DNA of 64,000 bases from Batillaria attramentaria (lineage: Eukaryota > Mollusca > Gastropoda > Batillariidae), in assembly GCA_018292915.2 (NCBI GenBank), contig JACVVK020000480.1:318501-382500 (forward strand), in the 5' to 3' direction. Under the pieces are notes generated by a model. It made no database searches. It saw only the letters and a program-made list of their open reading frames with translations, and was not told the origin of the DNA. Below, in pieces: positions 54,665 to 64,000 of this stretch (positions are counted from its first letter, which is position 1; every line of letters begins with the position of its first letter). A program made the translations under genes and the position numbers.

Positions 54665-54827
54665 AACCGGGATAGCCAAATGGTAGAGCGTTGGACTCTC
54701 AATGCTCGGGTCGTGAGTTCGAATCCCGGCTAGGGCCAAATATTTGTGCTGGCCTTTTTCTCGTTGCCCCGTCTTTGATATCACCTTACATGGTGGAAAA
54801 GGACGTTAAATTCCTAAACACCCACCC
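54665..54827 (+). mobile_element. SINE-A copy, full length (subfamily A2)
   Basis: Head aaccgggatagccaaatggt, B box gagttcgaatcccggc, body with ggcctttttctcgttgcccc. Flanks share only atgttcg. Confidence 0.92.
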
Positions 54828-54995
54828 CGATGTTCGTTTGGTTTCACAAGGACCATGTTGAGCCCATTTTATTTCAGGTCGTCGACCACTGCCTCTAGCT
54901 CTTCGCACATCTTTACTCCGCAGGTGGTCTGTGGTATGATGACCGTGGCCATGTTCTTGCAAGCTACTTCTCACATAAAAACGTCCAAAACAACA

Positions 54996-55176
54996 TGGGG
55001 AACCGGGATAGCCAAATGGTAGAGCGTTGGACTCTCGATGCTCGAGTCGTGAGTTCGGATCCCGGCTTGGGCCAAATATTTGTACTGGCCTTTTCCTCGT
55101 AGCCCCGTCTTTGATATCACCCTTACATGGTAGGAAAGGACGTTACACTCCCAAACACCCATTCACCCACCCCAAA
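54996..55176 (+). mobile_element. SINE-A copy, full length (subfamily A2)
   Basis: Head ggggaaccgggatagccaaa, close to 54665-54827 (both carry 'gatagccaaatggt' and 'ggactctc'), so the two are sister copies 170 bp apart. Tail cacccattcacccacccc. Confidence 0.92.
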
Positions 55177-55358
55177 GCAAGCAACCAGCCAACCAGCCTC
55201 TGAGTACGCCTTGTGTGCTGTATTGTCCGTGCCGCAACCTGAAGTGGACGGGCAGGAGTAGAGAGAGAGGGACTGAGAGAGAATAAAAAACCCCGTCCTT
55301 TCAAATGTGATTGCCAAGACCCTACTCTCCCCATTTCCTGTGGGTTTCCCTTTCCCAG

Positions 55359-55588
55359 CCCTTGCTGTGTATTCAGCGTGTCGGAACAGCCAGACGATGG
55401 CTCCGTTCAGGAAGATCGCTGCCCACTCTATGCGGGCTACGGCAACAGACGACCATGCGGGTCAAGAATCCACCGGCAAGTCGCGGGCACACCACGGAAT
55501 AAACACTTACGTGGCTGCTGTTACGCTTGTCTTTGTTCCAGGCCAGCATCCTGTGGCCTCCAGCAAGTATCGACCAAAAATAATGTAG
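55359..55588 (+). CDS. Candidate terminal exon, product unknown
   Basis: Acceptor tttcctgtgggtttccctttcccag (to 55358) then ALAVYSACRNSQTMAPFRKI, AAHSMRATATDDHAGQESTG, VAAVTLVFVPGQHPVASSKY, ending at TAG. Codon use is reasonable, though two other frames are open as well. No family recognised. Confidence 0.28.
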
Positions 55589-55734
55589 CGGAAGAGGGAG
55601 GAGGGTTGAATGTGTTTTTGTCATTTCTAATAACACAGCAGGTAACCAGAGGGTACAGAATATGTGCAGCCCGTGCATATATATCTTGTTGTGCATCGTT
55701 GGGTGTGCAGTGCGCATGACTGAATAGGCATATA

Positions 55735-55775
55735 TTCAATTCAATTCAATCTTTATTATCTCCTATGGGGAAAAT
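55735..55775 (-). mobile_element. Non-LTR element 3' end with (ATTGA)n tail
   Basis: ttcaattcaattcaatcttt + attatctcctatgggg is, on the minus strand, ..gataataaagattgaattgaa: an AATAAA signal and pentanucleotide tail like those at 34050-34109. Confidence 0.55.
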
Positions 55776-55789
55776 AGGATATGGACAAC

Positions 55790-55791
55790 TG

Positions 55792-55831
<40 letters not shown>

Positions 55832-55842
55832 CACTACTACTT
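55790..55842. repeat. (CTA)n microsatellite
   Basis: About 16 CTA units. Confidence 0.95.
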
Positions 55843-56202
55843 GCCCATGGCTGTTAGAGCTGCCAACTCAAGCAGAACGCACACGAGAGAGAGGGCTGTG
55901 TGTCGGGATCGAGTAGAGAGAGAAAGAGCAGAGCGGGTGAATGTGCAGCGTGAATTTGCAGACTCGGAGTGAATGCCGGAATAAAGGTATCAATGAGTGT
56001 TGAATGTGATAGGAAATTGTATGTATGTGATAGTGTGTTTTATTCTTGATTTTAAGTAATTTTACTGGTCAAGACTGTTTTACTTTTTTTTTGTAGTCTC
56101 ATTTATTAAAATGTTTATCAGTTGTGTGTTTTACAAGTATGCGGGCCAGAATTGCAATTTCCGATATTTGGGATGAATAAAGTATTCTGCATTCTGTAAG
56201 TC

Positions 56203-56400
56203 TGTATTGTGTGGGCGATTTACCTAATTTCTTGGATTGGCTCAAAGCGCCGCGAGCTGAACCCAACACGCTCACGTGAATCACACGCATTCTCTCACAC
56301 ACTGGACATGGACCCATTTCAACCACATGGTGCGAAGGGTCAGCTCAACTATTCAAGTTTCGGAATTTGGACATTCTGTGGGCTGAACATTTCCAAATCA
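56203..56400 (-). mobile_element. SINE-C copy, 3' half
   Basis: From the stem region (ggctcaaagcgccgcgagct) through cctacttcgcaccatg-type core to atttggaaatgttcagccc; head missing. Confidence 0.87.
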
Positions 56401-57000
56401 CCCTCTGTACCCCTCCCATCGCATTTTCAGTCGTACTGCCTGGGTACCGACGGTGGGAAGGTAAGGCAGGGTTCCATGCGTGCGTCGTTTGTAATAAGGC
56501 AAACAGCATCAGCAAACACAAATCCCTGTTCCCCTTGCTCGTGTCTTTTGATGTGACACACACAGTCTCTGCAGGTGGCAAACCCGTTATGTTGTGGACG
56601 TTCTCCACCGAACAGCACCAAGCAACGTAATGACGGGAAACTCCAGCAATGCAACGAGTGAGGGGTGAACTGAAAATTTCACACAAGGAAATACAATAAA
56701 ATTATTGAGAGGAAATGAGACCAGTTTCACGTGAAACCATATGCCTACGCTCGAGAAAACAAAAGCATTAAAAGCACAAAAGAACCTTCCATCAAACTGC
56801 TTCTACAGAAAATTTTTCTTGACAAACTAAACAAAAAGTTAAATTGTCTGCAAAAACATTAAAAGCAGTCTGTTGCGTAATCACAAAACGTAAAAAAAAA
56901 AACCAAAAACGACCAAGCACGATTAAGCAAATCTGAAAACATCTCAAAGACACGCTTCGTCAACAACTAAGGAAGCTCTACGTGTGTGCGAGTCAGGAGA
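56400..57000. other. Unassigned stretch
   Basis: Overlapping ORFs on both strands at 56345-56686 with no coding bias; AT-rich after 56700. Confidence 0.45.
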
Positions 57001-57067
57001 ACTATTGTCTCTCAATATGCAAACTCCTTGCCAACTCGATTCTGTTTAGTTAAGTCTTTTGTTTCAG

Positions 57068-57215
57068 CACTGCACACAAATAATGCGTGATTTCAACTCT
57101 GATCTTACACACATACCGGAAATGCTGCATGATGTTACAAAGGGTTTCAGAGGAACTGCTAATGGAGGAATAAAGGAAAGCCAGGGGGAAAAAATGGTGG
57201 TGACAAGCAAACTCG
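57068..57215 (+). CDS. Candidate 148-bp host exon, product unknown
   Basis: Acceptor tctgtttagttaagtcttttgtttcag (to 57067) is strong. The open frame reads HCTQIMRDFNSDLTHIPEML, HDVTKGFRGTANGGIKESQG, EKMVVTSKL, then a donor-like CTCG|gtaaac (57216). It would enter in phase 0 and leave in phase 1. Without splicing the frame ends at TAA 57239-57241. Codons and composition look like a soluble helical protein. The acceptor-side stop (TAA) 20 bases upstream supports an exon border. I do not recognise the family. Confidence 0.45.
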
Positions 57216-57523
57216 GTAAACACGTCAATTCTTTGCCCTAATCGCATCAGACCGACTGAGGTTTCCCGGTCACGGGAAAAACTGTGCCGATCAGTTTAGT
57301 GGACATACGCAATCTGTATTAAAAAAAACAAAAAAAACAACAACCCTGGGTCTTGTTCTTCTCTCATGAAAAACCCGAAAAGATGATAAAAAAGAACAAG
57401 GCAGTGTTGGATCAGTAACCGTCTGAAGTACTAAGAACAGACAAACAAACAGATTAATTGGACGTAATCTGTCGTTTACAATCTGACAAACTTGTTTGGC
57501 GAGTTACGGGTCGGCTGAAACTC

Positions 57524-57702
57524 TGGGTGGGATGGTAGGTCTTTGGGAGTTTAACGTCCTTTTCCACCATGTGTGGGTGACATCAAAGACAGAAACAACA
57601 AGAAAAAAGCCAGCACAAACATTTGGCCCCAGCAGGGATTCGAACTCACGACCCGTGCATTGAAAGTCCAACGCTCTACCATTCGGCTACCCTGGCTGCC
57701 CC
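57524..57702 (-). mobile_element. SINE-A copy, full length (subfamily A2)
   Basis: Minus-strand copy with gattcgaactcacgacccgt and aagaaaaaagccagcacaaa; tail diverged (gggtgggatggtaggtcttt). Confidence 0.9.
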
Positions 57703-58067
57703 CTAGTTCTTGGAGCCTGCTACCAAAGCGCGTGATTTTGAATTCGAGAAACCTAGTTTTACAGCATTGATCGGAAGTGGGTACGATGCAGATGGAGAGG
57801 GGTGAGCATCCAGGACATAATTATCACGTCGTTACGAATCAGATTAAAATCCAGGGCATTTCGTATTGATTGTTCTGGACCTTAATATGTACAGACTTCA
57901 GCAAATATTTACAACTTCTGCTCTTTTTTGAAAGGTCTACATTGAAGTATGTAATGAACGGCAAATATTGAATGATTGTTTTGCTTTAATTGAGGTGATT
58001 TTTTTTGCCCTTTCAAAGCCAGCAAAGCGGATAGTGCTTTACTCTGTCCCTCGTGCTTTCCAGAACT

Positions 58068-58345
58068 CCAACCCAAAACTCTCATGTACTAAAACGAGCA
58101 GTCCTCAACACTCACTTTAAAAAAATCCAACCCTCAAAACTCATATTTCCTAAAATTGTAATCCTCAAAAAATCACAAATCCTAAAACTGTAATCCTAAA
58201 AATTCACATTTCCAATAACTGCAACCTTCAAAACTCACATTTCCGAAAAGAACAACCCTAAAACGTTCCATTACCTAAAACACCAATCACCAAACCTAAA
58301 ATCACCTAGAACTTCAATCGTGAAATCTGACATGCCCTAAAACTG
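58068..58345 (+). repeat. 31-bp minisatellite, degenerate
   Basis: About nine units of the form aatcctcaaaactcacattt + cctaaaactgt, for example starting at 58129, 58160 and 58191. Units differ at several positions, so it is old. Confidence 0.8.
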
Positions 58346-58487
58346 GAGACCGTATTTGTAGAGGAGCTTGAGCATAATCAGAGAGCTTGGATACTACACT
58401 GAGCGTAGTGTATCATTATGCTCTCTGGTATTATCATGTCTATTAGTGATACGACATAGAAGGCGCACGCTCTGCCAGTGTCTACGC

Positions 58488-58827
58488 GGGGGAGTCGGTG
58501 GCCCAACGGTTTGAGCGTTGGACTCGAGATCGAAAGGTCCCGGGTTCGATTCCCTACGGGGCCAAAACTTGTACAGGCCTCACTTTTTCACGTTGCCCCG
58601 CTTCCACTGAATGTGAACTGGATCTGTGTGTGTAACTTGTCCATTACAGTCATCAAGGGTACATAAAATGTGGCCGACCTGGCAGTCTGACTGGATTGAA
58701 TAAGTGTTCAGCTGGACTGTACAGTTAGGATAGCTATCCCCATTCCCCATAACCTGCCCCCTAATCCGGGGCCGTCTGCAATCACCTCGTTGTGGCGTGG
58801 ACGATAAACCCCAGCTAACCAACCAAG
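58488..58827 (+). mobile_element. SINE-D: tRNA-headed element
   Basis: gggagtcggtggcccaacgg (A box) and cccgggttcgattccctacg (B box, exact consensus form) make a head with a long variable arm, like a Ser/Leu-type tRNA. The body shares cacgttgccccg with SINE-A, and the end is cgtggacgataaaccccagc then AACC units. Target duplication gtctacgc at 58480-58487 and 58828-58835. Confidence 0.88.
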
Positions 58828-58912
58828 GTCTACGCATTTTAAAAGAAAACAGATAACACGTAATAAATGGTTAGGGTGAGGGGTTTAGAGTTAGTCATGT
58901 ATCAATATTTTA

Positions 58913-59209
58913 TTGTTTTTGTTTTGTTTTGTTTTGGTGTTTTTGAAAGTAACAATTTCGCTGTCATGGACGGGCATACCTCAACATGACGTTTACCCCG
59001 CTGCATCGTACCACAATTTACATATAGAGGCACATCCTTCACCAGACCGTCTGACGGAAGTCAGAGTTCTTCCACCCATCTTGTCCCAAACGACGTTAAT
59101 ACTGCTTGGAGGCGTTGCCTTCTGCGCAGAAAAACGGGGCATCGCGGGTTTTTTGTTTGGCCTTAAACCTTATGGGGTAAACGGGGGAAAAGCATTACGT
59201 AATTATTGA
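58913..59209 (+). CDS. Doubtful ORF, 98 codons
   Basis: HDVYPAASYHNLHIEAHPSP, DRLTEVRVLPPILSQTTLIL and GGVAFCAEKRGIAGFLFGLK read like protein, but the first ATG is in a T-rich run and no splice sites are clear. Could be a gene or transposon fragment. Confidence 0.2.
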   Translation: MFLFCFVLVFLKVTISLSWTGIPQHDVYPAASYHNLHIEAHPSPDRLTEVRVLPPILSQTTLILLGGVAFCAEKRGIAGFLFGLKPYGVNGGKALRNY

Positions 59210-59219
59210 CGTAGTAAAT

Positions 59220-60380
59220 TGCGTTTCTGTACGGAAAAAGTGCACCTTCTTTCTTTTCGTCTTTCTTTTTTCTCGTCTGTAGCGAAAAGGAAAGTTGTCC
59301 TGCGTTCTTGTGAAAACATACAATAGGAAACTGAATTTGCACTTTTGTGCCTTTTTGTTTTTGTTGCTACAGGCGTCAATTTTTTGGTGAATCCAGTTTA
59401 ATTTATACTTTTTTTCGTTTCTCGAAATTTATTTTGAATTACGAATGTTGATGTGCCCTAAGAAATAAAAAGAAAAACACCAACTGTCCGTGACTGGCTC
59501 ATTAGCAGTACTACGAAATATGGAAAACCCAGTATTTTATGGTAGTTATTTTCAACAGGCTGGAAGTGAAACCAAACGTTCGTTCAGAAATAAACAAAAG
59601 CAAGTAGTATGCGAAATATACACGTCTGACTGAAAGAAATGTCGAATTAGACAGTGTCAAAAGGACACTGACAGAAAGATATCCGCCACCTTGCCTGTCA
59701 CTTTTGTTTCTTCTCTACAGTTGTGTTTTGCTAGCTTCGTGAGTTTAAAATTGCGCAACATCTCATACAAGACTGGAGTTCAGAAATGAGTGTTCTCGTA
59801 TTAATGATATGGTTTCTCGTTTCTCTATTATCCTTTACACGGAAATTATAAACAGCTTTGAATTTGGCAGTATTTCAAAACGTCAGTGAGACTGTTTGTT
59901 ATGGAGCAGACATACAAATTTATCTTGGCGGGATCTAACATAAACATCTACCTCGTATCATGTCTGCATCTCTAAACTCACGCTTTATTTCTAGTGCAAA
60001 AAGGCCACATTCCCAGACACCAAATTACCACATCGTACTGATAAGCGTTATTAGTGAAATACGCGGAGTTACAGCTTGCGTCCACGTCTTCGTCACAGGA
60101 TTAACTTAATCAGCGGCACGCGGCTTCAGAAGGGAAACCTAGGACAGCGCCTGCAAGAGGATGCCACGCTCAGTATTAGATTTGCTCCTGGTTTCTGACC
60201 CTGATTGATCGCCCATTCCACTGTACGTGGCCACAGCTTGTCCGTGTAACACGTGTAATAGGGAGATGGAGATCCCGGTCCCCACTGTCTTTGACCTCCT
60301 TGATTGAAAAGAACAATATGCCCGCCTACTCTTCGTGTACGTTGATGAAAATTGTTAGCTCGGTGCATGCACTCTGTGCT
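59220..60380. other. Unassigned unique stretch
   Basis: About 1.1 kb of AT-moderate sequence without repeats, tandem structure or exon-like segments. Confidence 0.5.
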
Positions 60381-60385
60381 CTTGT

Positions 60386-60550
60386 GGGGAGCCGGGGTGG
60401 CCCAATAGTAGAGCGGTGGATTTCTAATGCTCGGGTCGTGAGTTCGTATCCCGGCTGGGGCCAAACAGTTTTGCTGGCTTTTTCAGCGTTGCCCCGTCTT
60501 TGAAATTACCCGTATGTGGTGGAGAAGGACGTAACCACCCCCCCCCCCCA
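60386..60550 (+). mobile_element. SINE-A copy, full length
   Basis: gtggggagccggggtggccc through gagaaggacgtaaccacccc; tail is a run of C. Confidence 0.92.
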
Positions 60551-60972
60551 TGTCCTCATAGAACTGTTCCATGTGTCGATTTATAACATCTGAGGCTTGT
60601 ATTTGGGTCGGGGCGTACAGACAAGTGCGCTTGTTCTATTTATAGCCTGAGTGTCCATGGCAGCACGTTAAGAGAAGTAGTTTTTGGTTCCTAGATGCTC
60701 GACTTCTCCAGGTTAAAGAATTAAAGTGAGGAAATTTGTCACACTTGGGGAAACTTGTCTTCGACACTCCAAGAAACACTGTAACAATACTATGCACAAA
60801 TACAATGCAAGCCCAACACAAAACTAACCCAAAACTATTGAACTTATATAAATAGACCGACTATAATATGAATTAGGCTGCCTAAATTTGGCAACTTTTC
60901 AAAATCATTTCACATTTTAGGCAATGTACTGCGTCATTCATGACGCAGGCAAAGTTACTACCCAGTTCATGA

Positions 60973-61153
60973 GGGGAGCCGGGATAGCCGAATGGTAGAG
61001 CGATGGACTCGCAATGCTCGGGTCGTGAGTTCGAACCCCGGCTGGGGCCAAATGTTTGTGCTGGCCTTTTTCTCGTTGCCCCGTCTTTGATATCACCCTT
61101 ACGTGGTGGAGAAGGACGCTAAAATCCCAAACACCCACCCCACTCACCCACCC
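60973..61153 (+). mobile_element. SINE-A copy, full length (subfamily A2)
   Basis: Head gagccgggatagccgaatgg, B box gagttcgaaccccggc. A 13-bp target duplication (acccagttcatga) lies at 60960-60972 and 61154-61166. Confidence 0.94.
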
Positions 61154-61201
61154 ACCCAGTTCATGAATTAGGCAATTTCACAATGTAGGCAAGAAATAGT
61201 A

Positions 61202-61548
61202 ATAATAATAATGAGGATTTGTCTGGCTCCCAACCTCCTGCTGGAGCTCTGGGCGCCTTACAATAGCAGAGTGGCATTACTAACATACACATCAAATACA
61301 TGTCAAATTACATACACATTAAAATACACGTCACATACACGTTACATACACACAGTCACGAAGCATCCTAACACGACATAATGATGGTGACAGTGATGGT
61401 TGAGCAGTCAGTTTAGTCTATGTAATACAGCCGGGAAAAATGGGATTTTAAAGCGGTTTTAAAAGAGTCCACCTACTCAGCATGGCGAACATCAGAAGGC
61501 AAGCTGTTCAACATGACTGGACCGTGGTAGAGCAATGCTCGCTGGCCT
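61202..61548 (-). pseudogene. 5'-truncated LINE with RT C-terminus and (ATT)n tail
   Basis: On the minus strand an open stretch ALLYHGPVMLNSLPSDVRHA E*VDSFKTALKSHFSRLYYID ends in TAA (61413-61415). GP..LNSLPSDVR and SFKTALKSHF.RLYY match the usual C-terminus of CR1/L2-like RTs (the Trp of WNSLP is Leu here), and one in-frame TAG (61473-61475) marks decay. A 3' UTR of 200 bp follows with aggcgcccagagctccagca and an (ATT)n tail at 61202-61212. The 48-bp minisatellite begins right at its truncated 5' edge. Confidence 0.72.
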
Positions 61549-61553
61549 GACAT

Positions 61554-61978
61554 ATGCACACCTACCCTATGTTTACGGCCACACAAACAAGGCCAGAACC
61601 AGTACACACTTACGGCCACACAAACAAGGCCGGAACCAGTACACACCTACCCTATGTTTACGGCCACACAAACAAGGCCGGAACCAGTACACACCTACCC
61701 TATGTTTACGGCCACACAAACAAGGCCGGAACCAGTACACACCTACCCTATGTTTACGGCCACACAAACAAGGCCGGAACCAGTACACACCTACCCTATG
61801 TTTACGGCCACACAAACAAGGCCGGAACCAGTACACACCTACCCTATGTTTACGGCCACACAAACAAGGCCGGAACCAGTACCCACCTACCCTATGTTTA
61901 CGGCCACACAAACAAGGCCGGAACCAGTACACACCTACCCTATGTTTACGGCCACACAAACAAGGCCGGAACCAGTAC
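61554..61978 (+). repeat. 48-bp minisatellite, in frame with a LINE-2 ORF end
   Basis: Nine units, the second shortened, of acacacctaccctatgttta + cggccacacaaacaaggccg + gaaccagt. Units are almost identical (one C for A in the seventh), so the array is young. As 48 is a multiple of three, all frames without a stop stay open across it. One frame runs straight into the LINE-2 C-terminus that follows. Not a CRISPR: there are no unique spacers. Confidence 0.95.
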
Positions 61979-62097
61979 CGCTGAGGGTCAAGCTGTATGG
62001 CAACCTGGAGGACCTTCTGAGGACAACTGCATTCGTGCGGGCGACTGGCATCTCCATCTAGTGAACGACGACGACGACGACGAAGAAGAAGAAGAAA
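61965..62097 (+). pseudogene. LINE-2 C-terminal relic with (GAC)n(GAA)n tail
   Basis: PEPVPLRVKLYGNLEDLLRT + TAFVRATGISI then TAG (62059-62061), followed by GAC and GAA units (62066-62097). It matches the relic at 49470-49565 (PQPVPLQQKLYG, KTTRFISRTCLIVS), which also ends in GAA repeats. Only the last 30 codons of the ORF are left. Confidence 0.65.
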
Positions 62098-62099
62098 AA

Positions 62100-62284
62100 C
62101 AAAGTCAGAGGTTGCAATGCTATTAAAAAAAAGCCGCATGAAACTGCCGCATACAAGCATAGGCAGCGGCACCACTTATTGGCCATAGCAACGGTGACGC
62201 AGGCGATACTGGAAAGGTCCTAAAACGACATGTCCGTCACCACTGGCTCTGCATTCGTAATCCCTTGGTTTCCCTATAAATTGA

Positions 62285-62321
<37 letters not shown>

Positions 62322-62724
62322 GCCTGCCGAAATAAAACGGTACGTTAGCCACGTTGCACGCAAAGAGCGTCTCGTTAAGTACCAGTAGGGACGTATCTAC
62401 ACTACTGCAGCACCACTAAGTCGACGCTTGTGCAGTGGTTTATCCTTGTCAGTCACGTGAGAGAAAGAAGACTGTATTGGTTGTGTGTCCTGTGGGAACC
62501 TCATGTCCACAGTAATAAAACCGAACAAGAATGTCGAGAGTTATTAACCATCAAAACAGTCAGCGTATGTGTAAAGATTTTGGGTTCTTACAGACAGTTC
62601 GGCTTGGGTTGCGTTTTGTTCTTTGCTTGCAGAATTCAGGTAAAGCAGGTTTTATCTACACGCTAGCGATAATCCAGACGTCTTAGACTAGTGTAGACTA
62701 ACTTCATGCATAGGACCCCAGATC

Positions 62725-62725
<1 letters not shown>
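62100..62725. other. Unassigned stretch with a (TC)n tract
   Basis: TC tract at 62289-62317; no gene recognised. Confidence 0.55.

Positions 62726-62729
<4 letters not shown>

Positions 62730-62803
<74 letters not shown>
62730..62803. repeat. (CA)n microsatellite
   Basis: A 74-bp CA tract. Confidence 0.97.
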
Positions 62804-62805
<2 letters not shown>

Positions 62806-63079
62806 TTCCATCGACTGTGTTTCCTGGACGACCCTTTGTATGACTACAGTAAATAAACTGGAAAATTTCCCGGGGCACAATTTCATTTACCCCCAAAACC
62901 CCACAGTTCCACAACTCAAGGTCGATATTCATTTTCACCGACACTTTTCCTCCACTAACAGCACCATTTAAACCCACAAAAATGGCGGGCCACAGCCGAA
63001 AGTGAATGCCAGTGGCACAATGTCCCGCGTTTGCTCTGGAACCGCAGTTGTAAATGGTCCTGTCTGTCCTCGAGGCCAT
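62804..63079 (-). CDS. Candidate start of a minus-strand gene, product unknown
   Basis: ATG in good context (gcagcaATGG) opens a frame MASRTDRTIYNCGSRANAGH, CATGIHFRLWPAIFVGLNGA, VSGGKVSVKMNIDLELWNCG, VLGVNEIVPREIFQFIYCSH. Codons look coding-like for about 90 residues until the frame enters the CA tract at 62803. No signal peptide; no family recognised. A donor must lie before the microsatellite if this is a first exon, but I see no strong one. Confidence 0.33.
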
Positions 63080-63341
63080 TGCTGCATGGAGTCGTCACGC
63101 TTGATTGAGTATCCGTCTGCTACCCTCTTCATTGCATTCCCAACGCACTCCGCGACCGGTTAATGGAGACTGCGCGATCGAATAGGAGAAAAGAAAAAAA
63201 GAAAGAAAAATCACAATGTTTTGAGCAGAGTCCTCTTTTCTTTTTTGTTGTCTGTAATGTACACAGGATGCGAGCGGCACCTATAAAATTGTAGCACTGT
63301 GGTCACAAACATCACAGATTCTCTTTACGTCTGTAGATACG

Positions 63342-63362
63342 CCCCCCCCCCCCCCCCCCCCC
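63342..63362. repeat. Poly-C run
   Basis: A run of about 21 C adjoining the SINE-C head. Confidence 0.95.
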
Positions 63363-63722
63363 TGCTCGGTAGACTCTGCCGCTAATGCGAGAGGTCAGGT
63401 TCGAGTCGAATTTTTCTTTCTTGTAGGTGGCATTGTTCATTCCGGCCGATCGTCGGGTTTTCTTTCCGGGTAATACGGCCTCCTTACTCTCTGCTCTGTA
63501 TAGTTTAAGTCCAAAAAGTTTAAAAACAAAAGCAATTCTAAATTCCGAAACTTAAATAGTTGAGCTGACTCTTTGCAGCATGTGATTGTAATGTGTTGGT
63601 GTCTTGTGTATGCGGGAATGCGTGTGATTTATGTGAGCGTGAGTGCGGGTTCCGTTCCGAGGCGCTTTGAGTAGAGAAATTAGGTAAAGCGCCAGTATAG
63701 TACATGTACACATGATTATTCT
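63363..63722 (+). mobile_element. SINE-C copy, diverged
   Basis: tgcgagaggtcaggttcgag to the ATT-like tail (acatgattatt). The first head bases are lost in poly-C. The stem arms GGCGCTTTGAG and AAAGCGCC are intact. Confidence 0.88.
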
Positions 63723-63876
63723 TTCTGATCAGAATACCACAAGGTTCACGCTTAGAGAACAACGGACAAGACAAATATTATTGTCCATTGCTGCTGATTT
63801 CCAGGAACTTATCAGATAAGTAACGCGTCCTTGTGTGCATTTGCTTATTTGTCTCTTAATGAAGGCACCTAAATTT

Positions 63877-64000
63877 GTCTGGCCTTTTGTCCTCTTAGCG
63901 TGTTTTGAAATGAATCTGTCTGGTCTTTTGTCCTCTTAGCGTGTTTTGTAATGAATCCGTCTGGTCTTTTGTCCTCTTGGCGTGTTTTGTAATGAATCTG
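63877..64000 (+). repeat. 41-bp tandem repeat running off the window
   Basis: Three units starting at 63877, 63918 and 63959 of gtctggtcttttgtcctctt + agcgtgttttgtaatgaatc. They differ at only a few bases; the array probably continues past the right edge. Confidence 0.95.

Noticed and set aside
55373..55719. Additional ORFs in other frames over the 55359-55588 candidate
   Set aside because: Three frames are open at once; only the one with an acceptor was kept, at low confidence.
61554..61978. Regular 48-bp repeats as a CRISPR-like array
   Set aside because: Units follow each other without unique spacers, and the context is an animal retroelement.

Overview
This is a stretch of animal nuclear DNA, not prokaryotic: one intact coding region in 64 kb, candidate introns, very long CA/TG, GA/TC and tri- to pentanucleotide microsatellites, dozens of tRNA-headed SINEs and 5'-truncated non-LTR retrotransposons. 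The SINE and LINE styles remind me of lophotrochozoan, probably molluscan and perhaps gastropod, genomes. That is an inference from general familiarity; the sequence alone does not fix the species.

The only long, undamaged coding region is a reverse transcriptase ORF on the minus strand (about 50142-51990). It belongs to a 5'-truncated LINE of the CR1/L2/Rex-like broad group (LINE-1 below). Relics of other LINEs are at 838-1053 (minus, LINE-1 C-terminus), 34495-34560 (LINE-1 tail), 61202-61548 (minus, related RT C-terminus), and 49360-49600 and 61965-62097 (plus, a second family called LINE-2). All family labels here (SINE-A to SINE-G, LINE-1, LINE-2, modules T and N) are mine.

Interspersed repeats carry most of the structure. 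SINE-A (about 170 bp, tRNA-derived) has some 27 full or partial copies on both strands, many with 9-15 bp target-site duplications. SINE-B (about 500 bp), SINE-C (about 400 bp, ending in a perfect 8-bp stem and an ATT tail) and several single-copy tRNA-headed elements fill further space. A MITE-like element with terminal inverted repeats occurs twice in opposite orientation (22445-22729, 52971-53251). Tandem arrays with 14-, 31-, 41-, 48-, about 130-, 153- and about 215-bp units lie between them.

The most unusual theme is the link between GA/TC microsatellites and LINE 3' ends. A roughly 100-bp tail module with a conserved stem (CAACGGTAG pairing with CTGCCGTTG) is repeated three times at 1-615 and three times at 34632-35032, each copy joined to the next by long GA or CA/GA tracts. 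The intact LINE is itself bounded on both sides by GA tracts. This fits a retrotransposon that inserts into TC/GA microsatellites, including those formed by its own older copies.

Host genes are not obvious. I list short candidate exons with good splice-site context and coding-like codons (for example 8851-9063, 9891-9955, 22948-23067, 45440-45705, 47868-48055, 57068-57215). None has a product I recognise, so they are hypotheses. I found no true tRNA, rRNA or CRISPR array.
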